DNA of 5,637 nt from Selenomonadaceae bacterium (lineage in GTDB: Bacteria; Bacillota; Negativicutes; Selenomonadales; Selenomonadaceae). The DNA is taken from assembly GCA_016286075.1 (NCBI GenBank), contig JAEERZ010000155.1, positions 1-5,637 of the forward strand, given 5' to 3'. Position 1 is the stretch's first letter; each line of letters begins with the position of its first letter. The notes below the pieces were generated by a model, which was given only the letters and a program-made list of their open reading frames with translations, had not been told where the DNA came from and searched no databases. Shown piece by piece: positions 1 to 5,637 of the stretch. The position numbers and the translations under genes were made by a program.

Positions 1-900
1 GCAGATATCCTCATTGTCACCGTCATGTCCAACGGGCTTTTGGTGAACGAGAAGACGCTGGACGAGTTCGAGCGGCGGGGGCTCAGGCCGGAGTTCAACA
101 TGAGCTTCGACGGCGTGGGCTGCCATGACTGGCTGCGGGGCGTCCCCGGCGCGGAACAGGCGGTGCTCCGCGCCTTTTCGCTGTGCAAAGAGCGAGGCTT
201 TCCCACGGGAGCGGAATACTGCCTGCACAAAGGGAATCTGTCGGCGCTGCGGGAGAGCGTGAAGCTCCTCGGCGAGCTGGGCTGCCAGACGCTGAAGGTG
301 AACCGGCTGAACGTGGAAGGCGAGGCGCTGGGCATCGCCGACTATGCAATCACCCGCGACGAGGAATTCCAAACGTATCTTGACTATATTCCGCAGTTTT
401 ATGAGGACGGCGCGCCGCTCTCGCTGATGCTGTCGGGCTTTTTCCACGGCGACGGCACGGAGGACTTTGCTATTCCTTTCGTGAGAAACGAAGAAGGCGA
501 GGATTGCAGTGATTACTGCCTGTGCGGTCACGCGCGGAACTATATGTATATCACCGCCGAGGGCGCTATGGTCCCCTGTATCCCCATGGGCAGCGCGGAG
601 GGCGGACGGTGCCATTTCCCGAATATCCGCGAGACGTCATTGGCTGACGCGCTCCGTGATTCATATTATATGGGCTTTATCGACACGCGGCTGCGGGACT
701 ATTTCGCTCATAATCCGGGCTGCGCGGTCTGCGCATACAGGAACCGCTGCGCGGGCGGCTGCCGGGGCCGTGTGGCATCCGTGGGCGGCCCGGAAGTCGA
801 TCTCCTCGCCAGGGACGAGGACGCCTGTGCTTTCTTCCGGCAAGGGTGGTACGACAGGGTGACGAAAATGATGGAGAAAATTTTGCCGGATATACGGTGA
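1..900 (+). CDS. Radical SAM/SPASM domain enzyme, C-terminal part (5' end outside window)
   Basis: The reading frame is open from base 1 and ends at TGA 898-900, giving 299 residues of a protein whose start is upstream. The N-terminal CxxxCxxC motif that binds the SAM-cleaving [4Fe-4S] cluster is therefore not visible. What remains is the second half of a radical SAM barrel (SNGLL near residue 10, FDGVG at 36-40) and a complete seven-cysteine SPASM domain. The cysteines are C175-x12-G-x4-C193, then C241-x2-C244-x5-C250-x3-C254, then C276. In the family these bind auxiliary [4Fe-4S] clusters, and members include anaerobic sulfatase maturases and peptide-modifying enzymes that make RiPPs. Two extra cysteines (C169, C173) lie just before the domain. 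The internal ATG at 25 is not the start, because the coding frame runs through it. The SPASM family call is firm; the substrate is unknown and a peptide or protein is likely. Transcription ends at the hairpin 30 bp downstream. Confidence 0.9.
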   Translation, partial: ADILIVTVMSNGLLVNEKTLDEFERRGLRPEFNMSFDGVGCHDWLRGVPGAEQAVLRAFSLCKERGFPTGAEYCLHKGNLSALRESVKLLGELGCQTLKVNRLNVEGEALGIADYAITRDEEFQTYLDYIPQFYEDGAPLSLMLSGFFHGDGTEDFAIPFVRNEEGEDCSDYCLCGHARNYMYITAEGAMVPCIPMGSAEGGRCHFPNIRETSLADALRDSYYMGFIDTRLRDYFAHNPGCAVCAYRNRCAGGCRGRVASVGGPEVDLLARDEDACAFFRQGWYDRVTKMMEKILPDIR

Positions 901-930
901 CATTTGATATTCCTTGTAAAACCACCACAG

Positions 931-965
931 AAAAAGCGCTTCCCGCAGATAGGAAGCGCTTTTTT
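931..965. terminator. Bidirectional intrinsic terminator between convergent genes
   Basis: The left arm AAAAAGCGCTTCC (931-943) and right arm GGAAGCGCTTTTT (952-964) are perfect reverse complements around an 8-base loop. The T tract ends the plus transcript of the radical SAM gene. The A tract on the left becomes a U tract in the minus transcript of the small secreted protein gene, whose stop codon is 33 bp away. It is the only strong terminator I see in the window. Confidence 0.9.
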
Positions 966-997
966 GAAAAAATGGGGTTCAGTTCAAGTATACGAAT

Positions 998-1378
998 TTA
1001 CACCTCGTCGATGGTAGCGATAGCATTCGGACGAATCGTGATGTGGTAAATGCGGAAGAGGTCGAGCGTGTACCAGTATTCGTAAGAGCCGTCCGCATAA
1101 ACGACCTTGATGTCCCAATACTGGACGTTGTCTCTCGGATCGAAGCCGAGGAAAATATCCTGACCCGGATACAGTACCTGGTTCTTTCCAAGCTCGTCCT
1201 GATAAATCCATTCGTTGCTGCTGGTGGGGCTGAGGTAAATCTCAGTAATGACACGGCCCGTGCCGTTCTCCAATACGAAGTCCTGCGAGCCACGCGTGCC
1301 GGCGAACGCGATGGAAGCGATGGCAAGCGTCAAGATGAAAGCTGCGAGAAACAGTCCGGCAAAACGGAATTTTTTCAT
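998..1378 (-). CDS. Small secreted protein with cleavable signal peptide, function unknown
   Basis: This gene encodes 126 residues. It begins at ATG (complement 1376-1378), with AGAGGAGG (complement 1387-1394) 8 bases upstream, so the start is well supported. Residues 1-26 form a classic Sec signal peptide: KK and R at the N-terminus, a hydrophobic core at 7-23, and an A-F-A cleavage site before G27. There is no lipobox cysteine, so the roughly 100-residue mature protein is probably soluble and exported. It contains no cysteine and is rich in aromatic and acidic residues (WIYQDE, YWD, YEYWYTLD), suggesting a small beta-rich fold. The pattern around NGTGRVITEIYLSPTSSNEW (38-57) and the later YWDIKVVYADGS recall a widespread family of small exported proteins of unknown role. 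This comes from memory and is low confidence. It is monocistronic, with its own near-consensus promoter and the shared terminator. Confidence 0.85.
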   Translation of the reverse strand: MKKFRFAGLFLAAFILTLAIASIAFAGTRGSQDFVLENGTGRVITEIYLSPTSSNEWIYQDELGKNQVLYPGQDIFLGFDPRDNVQYWDIKVVYADGSYEYWYTLDLFRIYHITIRPNAIATIDEV

Positions 1379-1425
1379 AGTGAATTCCTCCTCTAAATTG
1401 GAGCCCCATTTTTCCTCTGCATCAT

Positions 1426-1454
1426 ATTATATGTTTTTTTGCGGCTTTCGTCAA
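1426..1454 (-). promoter_or_regulatory. Sigma-70 type promoter for the small secreted protein gene
   Basis: On the minus strand, TTGACG (complement 1449-1454) and TATAAT (complement 1426-1431) are separated by exactly 17 bases. This is a near-consensus housekeeping promoter, so strong basal expression is expected. Transcription should begin near 1419, leaving a leader of about 40 bases that contains the ribosome binding site. Confidence 0.8.
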
Positions 1455-1463
1455 CGAAACCGC
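1441..1463. repeat. Short inverted repeat covering the minus-strand -35 box, possible operator
   Basis: GCGG-C-TTTCG (1441-1450) pairs with CGAAACCGC (1455-1463) around TCAA, a 9-bp stem with one bulged C. It lies upstream of both predicted transcription starts, so it should not be in either RNA. No T tract follows it in either direction, so it is not a terminator. It overlaps the minus-strand -35 element, where a dimeric regulator could act. Chance occurrence is possible. Confidence 0.35.
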
Positions 1464-1490
1464 GTCCGACGGCAGACGTTTTTATAACGG

Positions 1491-1521
1491 TTAGCGGGAA
1501 TAGACGTCCTTGTGATATAAT
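1491..1521 (+). promoter_or_regulatory. Extended -10 promoter for the phosphatase/STAS/binding-protein operon
   Basis: A perfect TATAAT at 1516-1521 is preceded by TGA (1513-1515), making an extended -10 element. The best -35 candidate is weak (TTAGCG at 1491-1496, 19-base spacer), as is common for extended -10 promoters or those needing an activator. It lies 30 bases before the TTG start and is oriented away from the minus-strand promoter. I see no other promoter before the later genes, which suggests that all four are co-transcribed. Confidence 0.65.
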
Positions 1522-1538
1522 AGAAAAAATAGCAGGGC

Positions 1539-1545
1539 GGGAGGA
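1539..1545 (+). promoter_or_regulatory. Ribosome binding site that selects the TTG start of the phosphatase gene
   Basis: GGGAGGA ends 6 bases before TTG 1552-1554, which is ideal spacing. The first in-frame ATG (1564) is 18 bases from this site and has no better one of its own. The uncommon TTG codon is therefore the likely start. Confidence 0.75.
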
Positions 1546-1551
1546 TTTTAT

Positions 1552-3717
1552 TTGAGCGGGAAGATGAACATTGAACGGCGCATTTTCCTTCTGATGCTTT
1601 TTACGGGGCTTGCGTGCTTCGCCGCTTTTGAGGCGGTTTCCTTCTTTGGACTATACGACGCGCAGGAGCACGCCATCGAAAGCGGCCGGGACATGGGGAC
1701 GTCTGCCGCCGCGTTCGCGGAGGAGATTACTGACGAGCAGGCGAAAAAACGGTTCGCCCTCATGGCGGAAGAAAAGGCGCGCGGCGTCAATAACGAGATA
1801 GGGCGACTTCGGGAAGATGCGAATCTTCTTGCCAAGACGATGACGCAGATCTTGACCCATCGGGAGCTTTATCTGCCGCGTGAGCTGCCGTTGGGCGGAG
1901 AAGTTCCCATAAGATCCAAGGAACCTTATCTTTTTTTCATTCCGGCGCTTCGCGAAAGCGGCGGGATTGCGGAGGTCCTGCCGGAAGCGCGGATCGCGGC
2001 CAACGCGGCGGACAATTTGGCGCTTTGGACGCAGAGCTATGACGATGGCTACGAGATGACTTGCTTCTACGCCTCGGAGCGCGGGTATATCATCAGCGCG
2101 GACGTCATGGCGGAAGGGAAGGAGTTCGTAGAGTTTTTTGATACCTGGTACTCGCCGTCCTTCGATCCGAGAGAACGCCCCTGGTATCAGGAAATCAAGG
2201 CGACCGGGAAGTCCGTATTCACAGGCGTTTATGTCGGGGTGGAGGGGTATCCCTGCATTTCCTGCGTCGCGCCTTATTACGACGAAAACGGTTTCGCGGG
2301 TATGGCCGGCATCTCCAACAATATCGCCACCTTGTACCGGCAGATTTCGATCAATACGATCGGGGACAGGGGCGTCAATTTTATCCTGAACGAAAAAGGC
2401 GAGGTTATTCTTTCCTCGGAAAAGGAAGGACTGCTGGCCGCTTCCGCGACGCCGAAGGATTTTCAAAAGTATGGGGAGACGTCCCTTGCGCTGGAAGTGG
2501 CGTGCATGACCCGGGGACTGTCCGACGTGGCGCGGATCACGATGGGGGGCAGGGATTATTATCTTGCCTACGCGCCGATTCCCGACGTCGGCTGGAGCTT
2601 CGGAACGCTGATCGAGAGGGATGTGGTCGTGCAGCCGGCACGGGATGCGAAGTCGTATCTGCTTTCTCGGGCGGAGGATTTTTCCGCGTCCCTTCAATCC
2701 TTTTTCTGGGATAATTTCCTGCGGACAGCGGTGCTGCTCCTGGCGCTTTTGGCAGTGCTCTTTTTCGTGAGCCGCAAAATCTCGGATCGCTTCGTGCGTC
2801 CGATTCTTGTGCTTACGGCGGGCGTGCGCGAAATCGCGGGCGGCAATCTTGATAAGAAACTCGACGTCAGGACGGGCGACGAGATCGAGACGCTCGCCGA
2901 CAGTTTCAACCAGATGACAGACGAGCTGAAATCGTATATCGAAAACCTTGCAAAAACGACGGCGGAGAACGAGCGCATCGAAACGGAGCTTTCAGTGGCG
3001 GCGCGCATACAGGCGGGCATCCTGCCGAAGGAGTTCCCGGCGCGGAGCGAGATTGACCTCTTCGCGTCCATGAAGCCCGCGAAGGAGGTCGGCGGCGACT
3101 TTTATGATTTTTATTTCCTCGATGAGCGCCATCTGATGGTCACGGTGGCGGACGTCTCGGACAAGGGCGTACCCGCCGCACTGTTCATGGTCGTCGCGAA
3201 AACGCTGCTGAAGGATTGCGCCCTTACCCTCGGCTCGGCGGAGCGGCTGCCTATGATCGTGGCGCAAACCAACGACCGCCTCGCGGAGGCCAACGACGAG
3301 GACATGTTCGTGACGGTGTTCACGGGTGTGCTGGACGTCGAAAGCGGCGAATTCGTCTATGTGAACGCCGGGCACAATCCGCCGCTGCTTCGCCGGAACG
3401 ACGATTTCGAGTTTTTGCCGACGGCGAAAAGCCCGATGCTCGGCGTGATGGAAGGAATGGATTTCCCGGAGGAGAAAATCACCTTCGCTCCCGGCGATAT
3501 GCTTTTCCTCTATACCGATGGTGTGACTGAGGCCATGAACGGGGAGAAGGAGCTTTTCGGCGCGTCACGGCTGCAGGAAACGCTTTCGCAATTGTCGGGA
3601 GCAGGCACGGCGGAGAAAATCCTGACGGCGGTGCGCGGCGCGGTGGACGATCATGCAAACGGTGCAGAGCCATCCGACGACGTTACGATGCTGGGGTTGG
3701 TATATAAGGGAATCTGA
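1552..3717 (+). CDS. Membrane sensor phosphatase: dCache-HAMP-SpoIIE/PP2C (RsbU-like)
   Basis: This 721-residue protein is predicted to start at TTG. Its order is TM helix 1 (about 11-33), an extracytoplasmic double-Cache-like sensor (about 34-388), TM helix 2 (about 390-407), HAMP (about 408-460), a signalling helix (about 462-492) and a PP2C-type SpoIIE phosphatase domain (about 500-720). The metal and catalytic motifs all look intact: GGDFYD (514-519, D516), VADVSDKG (532-539, D534 and D537), NAGHNPP (605-611), LYTDG (653-657, D656) and PSDDVT (707-712, D709 and D710). Known relatives dephosphorylate phosphoserine on STAS anti-sigma-factor antagonists, and a STAS gene follows 20 bp downstream, its probable substrate. 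The sensor has the FDPRERPWY segment (204-212) typical of Cache domains, so a small extracellular ligand probably controls activity through HAMP. The sensor also contains a CISC cysteine pair (C235, C238). The ligand is unknown. Confidence 0.93.
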   Translation: MSGKMNIERRIFLLMLFTGLACFAAFEAVSFFGLYDAQEHAIESGRDMGTSAAAFAEEITDEQAKKRFALMAEEKARGVNNEIGRLREDANLLAKTMTQILTHRELYLPRELPLGGEVPIRSKEPYLFFIPALRESGGIAEVLPEARIAANAADNLALWTQSYDDGYEMTCFYASERGYIISADVMAEGKEFVEFFDTWYSPSFDPRERPWYQEIKATGKSVFTGVYVGVEGYPCISCVAPYYDENGFAGMAGISNNIATLYRQISINTIGDRGVNFILNEKGEVILSSEKEGLLAASATPKDFQKYGETSLALEVACMTRGLSDVARITMGGRDYYLAYAPIPDVGWSFGTLIERDVVVQPARDAKSYLLSRAEDFSASLQSFFWDNFLRTAVLLLALLAVLFFVSRKISDRFVRPILVLTAGVREIAGGNLDKKLDVRTGDEIETLADSFNQMTDELKSYIENLAKTTAENERIETELSVAARIQAGILPKEFPARSEIDLFASMKPAKEVGGDFYDFYFLDERHLMVTVADVSDKGVPAALFMVVAKTLLKDCALTLGSAERLPMIVAQTNDRLAEANDEDMFVTVFTGVLDVESGEFVYVNAGHNPPLLRRNDDFEFLPTAKSPMLGVMEGMDFPEEKITFAPGDMLFLYTDGVTEAMNGEKELFGASRLQETLSQLSGAGTAEKILTAVRGAVDDHANGAEPSDDVTMLGLVYKGI

Positions 3718-3737
3718 TATATTTTGGAGGAAAGAAA

Positions 3738-4076
3738 ATGGCTGAAGAAACGATTGCATTTCAGACAAGCGAGAAAAACGGGTGGACCCTTTGGGCTGTT
3801 CGGGGGCGGCTGGACCGGATGACGGCGCAGGAAGCGGGAGAAAAGGCGGATCAGGTTTTCTCGGCGGCACAGAAGCTCGCCGTCGACATGAGCGGACTTG
3901 AATATCTATCCAGTGCGGGGATTCGCGTGCTGCTTCGGCTGACGAAACAGGCACAGGCGCAGGGCAAAGCGTTTGCGCTTGTGGCTCCGTCCGGAATGGT
4001 GAAGGTCGTACTGGTCGAATCCCGTATGGATATGTTTGCCGCGATTTATGCGTCGGCAGACGAATTGCCGCTGTAA
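3738..4076 (+). CDS. STAS-domain anti-sigma factor antagonist (SpoIIAA/RsbV-like)
   Basis: This 112-residue cytoplasmic protein is a single STAS domain of normal family length. TTGGAGG at 3724-3730 sits 7 bases before the ATG. The hallmark is DMSGLEYLSSAGIRVLL (50-66). Aligned by eye with SpoIIAA (MDSSG) and RsbV (IDSTG), S59 occupies the phosphorylated-serine position, with alanine in the next position. In the family, the unphosphorylated form binds and sequesters an anti-sigma kinase (SpoIIAB/RsbW type), freeing a sigma factor or other target. Phosphorylation by that kinase switches it off, and a SpoIIE-type phosphatase reverses this. The adjacent upstream phosphatase is the obvious partner. 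No GHKL-type kinase gene lies in the window, so the antagonist's binding partner is encoded elsewhere or further downstream. Family call strong; regulated process unknown. Confidence 0.92.
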   Translation: MAEETIAFQTSEKNGWTLWAVRGRLDRMTAQEAGEKADQVFSAAQKLAVDMSGLEYLSSAGIRVLLRLTKQAQAQGKAFALVAPSGMVKVVLVESRMDMFAAIYASADELPL

Positions 4077-4098
4077 TAAGCGCGGAATGGGTGTCGAA

Positions 4099-4103
4099 AG
4101 GGA
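4099..4103 (+). promoter_or_regulatory. Ribosome binding site favouring ATG 4112 for the binding protein
   Basis: AGGGA lies 8 bases before ATG 4112. The alternative in-frame GTG at 4091 has only GGAA three bases upstream, which is too close. Starting at 4112 also places the basic residues (K6, R7) correctly at the front of the signal peptide. Confidence 0.6.
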
Positions 4104-4111
4104 ATCAGATC

Positions 4112-5224
4112 ATGGTGCTTGATGTGAAAAGGTTATTATTTGCGGCTGCATCGGTTGCGGCGGCAGCTTCTTTGATTTTTCCGGTATCTTATTCTATAGC
4201 CGGTTCCGGCGCGGATGCATCGGGAAAGGACTCTGGGGCCGAGACGCTTTCCGCGGCGCGGCGGGAAAAGGATGTGCAGGGCGCTGTAAATTTTGAACAC
4301 GCGCTGGATTCGTATCAACCGAAGAAAGACCATTACAATTTTTACTTCACCTATAAGATCGTTCATCCGTGGTGGGATGCGGTGGCTTTGGGCATGGAGG
4401 ACGCCCAGCGGCAGTATCTGAAACAGGGAATAACCGTCACTTACGAATATATGGCGCCAAATGCAGCCTCAGCTGCGGACCAGACGGAGCGGCTGCTTGG
4501 GGCGCAGCAGGGCGGCTATGACGTCATCGGCGTGGACGTCGCGGATGAAGCAATCATCTCTCCGATTATTGACGAGATGGTGGATTCCGGATATAAGGTA
4601 ATGACTTTTTCAAGCTCTGACGCCGCCGTAGGCTGTAAACGAATCGCCTATGTCGGGAATACGCACAACTATAAAGACGGCGCGGATTTGACGGAGGCGC
4701 TTTGCAAGAAGCTGGATTATAAGGGAGAGGTTGCGATCCTCGTGGGGAGCAAAGGCGCGCCTTGTCATGAAGATCGCGCGAAAGGGGCAAAGGATACGAT
4801 CGCCAAATACGGCAATATGAAAATCGCGGCGATAGAATATGATATGGACTCCGTTGACCTGGCGCACGAGCTTGCGCTGAAGATTTTGCGGGAGCATCCG
4901 AACCTTGCCGGTCTTGTCTGCTGCAATATGAGCAATCCCGTCGGCGCAGCCAGAGCCGTCGTTGAAACGGGGAGCGAAGCCGTCATCGTGGGCATGGACC
5001 ACGATCGGGAAGCGCTGCACTATTTGAACGACGGCGTGATTTATTGTCTTGGCGTGCAGGATTGCTATTCCATCGGATTTGAAACATTGCAGACTGCGGT
5101 CAAGATCGCCGACGGCAACCTGCCCGGCGAAATGTTTCCGGAGAAAAGGGATGAGCCGACCACCATTATCCGTCAAAAGGACGCCGCTTTTATGCTCACG
5201 GTTCTCTATGGTGACGCATCATGA
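4112..5224 (+). CDS. Periplasmic solute-binding protein, type I (ribose-binding/LuxP-like fold)
   Basis: From ATG 4112 the protein is 370 residues (377 if GTG 4091 is used). Residues 6-30 form a signal peptide: KR, an alanine-rich hydrophobic core, and a likely cleavage after S-I-A at 28-30. There is no lipobox cysteine, so the mature protein should be free in a periplasm. The body matches the sugar-binding Peripla_BP_4 type. It has a first strand and helix at NFYFTYKIVHPWWDAVALG (76-94), YDVIGVDVADEA (136-147) in the first lobe, and VGMDHDREALHYLNDG (from 293) carrying the aspartate conserved in the RbsB family. Such proteins deliver ligands to ABC permeases or, as in LuxP, TorT and ChvE, to membrane sensors. 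Here the next gene begins inside this gene's stop codon and encodes a membrane sensor-like protein, so a signalling role is favoured. The ligand is unknown; a sugar or related small molecule is plausible. Confidence 0.88.
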   Translation: MVLDVKRLLFAAASVAAAASLIFPVSYSIAGSGADASGKDSGAETLSAARREKDVQGAVNFEHALDSYQPKKDHYNFYFTYKIVHPWWDAVALGMEDAQRQYLKQGITVTYEYMAPNAASAADQTERLLGAQQGGYDVIGVDVADEAIISPIIDEMVDSGYKVMTFSSSDAAVGCKRIAYVGNTHNYKDGADLTEALCKKLDYKGEVAILVGSKGAPCHEDRAKGAKDTIAKYGNMKIAAIEYDMDSVDLAHELALKILREHPNLAGLVCCNMSNPVGAARAVVETGSEAVIVGMDHDREALHYLNDGVIYCLGVQDCYSIGFETLQTAVKIADGNLPGEMFPEKRDEPTTIIRQKDAAFMLTVLYGDAS

Positions 5225-5637
5225 TGAAGGATAAGCATATTTCAGACAAAAAATTTATCCTGACTGCGGTCATAGGCGGCCTGCTGGTCATGGCCATCGT
5301 GATCGGCACCACGCTGTGGGCGTCGAAAGAGACGGCTGCGGAAACGGACGAAGCGGTGGCCGCGGTGAGTCATTTTTACCTCCAAGCGATGGCCGATCGC
5401 CGCGCGAGGATCATCACGAACCTTATCAATAACAACTTCGAGCATATGGAAAAGTTATTGCCCATTATTGCCGAGGAAAACATTGACTCACAAGAGACGC
5501 TGCGGGCTGTGATCGGAAAGATCAAGACGCTGCTCTCCCTCAAGCGGTTCGCGCTTGTAGACGAGGACAACGTCGTCTATACCCAATATACTACATATAC
5601 CGGCGGCAGCCGGCACGCGTTTCTGACTGCGGACAAA
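5221..5637 (+). CDS. Membrane sensor protein, N-terminal part (3' end outside window)
   Basis: The frame is open from ATG 5221 to the window end, giving 139 residues. The ATG overlaps the previous TGA as ATGA, with GGTGA at 5210-5214 in front, so translation is probably coupled to the binding protein. A second ATG at 5224 is an alternative start. Residues 12-34 form one hydrophobic helix after a short lysine-rich cytoplasmic tail, and the rest is predicted to be extracytoplasmic. It begins with a long helix (about 45-85, including YLQAMADRRARIITNLINNN). It then reaches FALVDEDNVVYT (110-121), a strand-turn-strand motif typical of Cache/PDC sensor domains. This arrangement is common at the front of sensor histidine kinases, hybrid kinases, diguanylate cyclases and chemoreceptors. 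The output domain is not in the window, so the class cannot be decided. A role in reading the state of the neighbouring binding protein is my inference. Confidence 0.8.
   Translation, partial: MMKDKHISDKKFILTAVIGGLLVMAIVIGTTLWASKETAAETDEAVAAVSHFYLQAMADRRARIITNLINNNFEHMEKLLPIIAEENIDSQETLRAVIGKIKTLLSLKRFALVDEDNVVYTQYTTYTGGSRHAFLTADK

Noticed and set aside
846..1049. 67-codon plus-strand frame starting inside the radical SAM gene end
   Set aside because: It reads through the terminator hairpin and into the antisense of the secreted protein gene, with no start signal of its own.
1043..1396. 117-codon plus-strand frame over the small secreted protein gene
   Set aside because: The minus-strand gene has a signal peptide, ribosome binding site and consensus promoter. 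The plus frame has none of these and runs across that gene's start region.
1441..1463. Inverted repeat considered as an intrinsic terminator
   Set aside because: No T tract follows the stem on either strand; the T run precedes it in the plus direction. It also lies outside both predicted transcripts.
1474..1507. Direct repeat AGACGT at 1474-1479 and 1502-1507 as a possible operator
   Set aside because: Six bases repeated twice at 28-bp spacing is too short to separate from chance without comparison to relatives.
1651..2697. 348-codon open frame on the minus strand inside the phosphatase gene
   Set aside because: It is antisense to a gene with clear domains and intact catalytic motifs. Its translation is rich in R, P and H with no recognisable domain, as expected from the complement of GC-rich coding DNA.
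4091..4111. GTG at 4091 as start of the binding protein
   Set aside because: Its only upstream purine stretch is too close, while ATG 4112 has AGGGA at good spacing. It cannot be fully excluded.
4610..5176. 188-codon minus-strand frame inside the binding protein gene
   Set aside because: It is a shadow of the binding protein, whose family motifs run through the whole region. No ribosome binding site or promoter was seen.

Overview
The window looks like chromosomal DNA of an anaerobic, probably diderm bacterium, GC-rich in its coding regions. Negativicutes or Synergistota are my best guesses, held weakly. The hints are a radical SAM/SPASM enzyme (typical of anaerobes), strong AGGAGG-type ribosome binding sites, and a periplasmic binding protein and a small secreted protein whose signal peptides lack a lipobox cysteine. 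Monoderm Firmicutes usually lipidate such binding proteins. No tRNA, rRNA, CRISPR array, insertion sequence or phage gene is visible.

Layout: (1) 1-900, the 3' part of a radical SAM/SPASM enzyme on the plus strand, with its N-terminal cluster-binding region outside the window. (2) 931-965, a perfect 13-bp hairpin flanked by A and T tracts, serving as a two-way terminator between convergent genes. (3) 998-1378, a minus-strand gene for a small secreted protein. (4) 1379-1551, a compact divergent control region with a near-consensus minus-strand promoter, an extended -10 plus-strand promoter and a short inverted repeat. (5) 1552 to the window end, four plus-strand genes packed like one operon: a membrane-bound dCache-HAMP-SpoIIE/PP2C phosphatase, a STAS-domain antagonist, a type-I periplasmic solute-binding protein, and the start of a membrane sensor protein that overlaps it by 4 bp.

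How the operon may work (inference): the phosphatase senses an extracytoplasmic ligand and dephosphorylates the STAS protein on a conserved serine (S59). This would be a partner-switching module of the SpoIIE/SpoIIAA or RsbU/RsbV kind. The binding protein and the translationally coupled sensor look like a second sensing arm resembling LuxP/LuxQ, since no ABC permease or ATPase gene separates them. No anti-sigma kinase is in the window. The most interesting feature is this pairing of two extracytoplasmic sensing arms with a phosphatase/STAS switch in one transcription unit.
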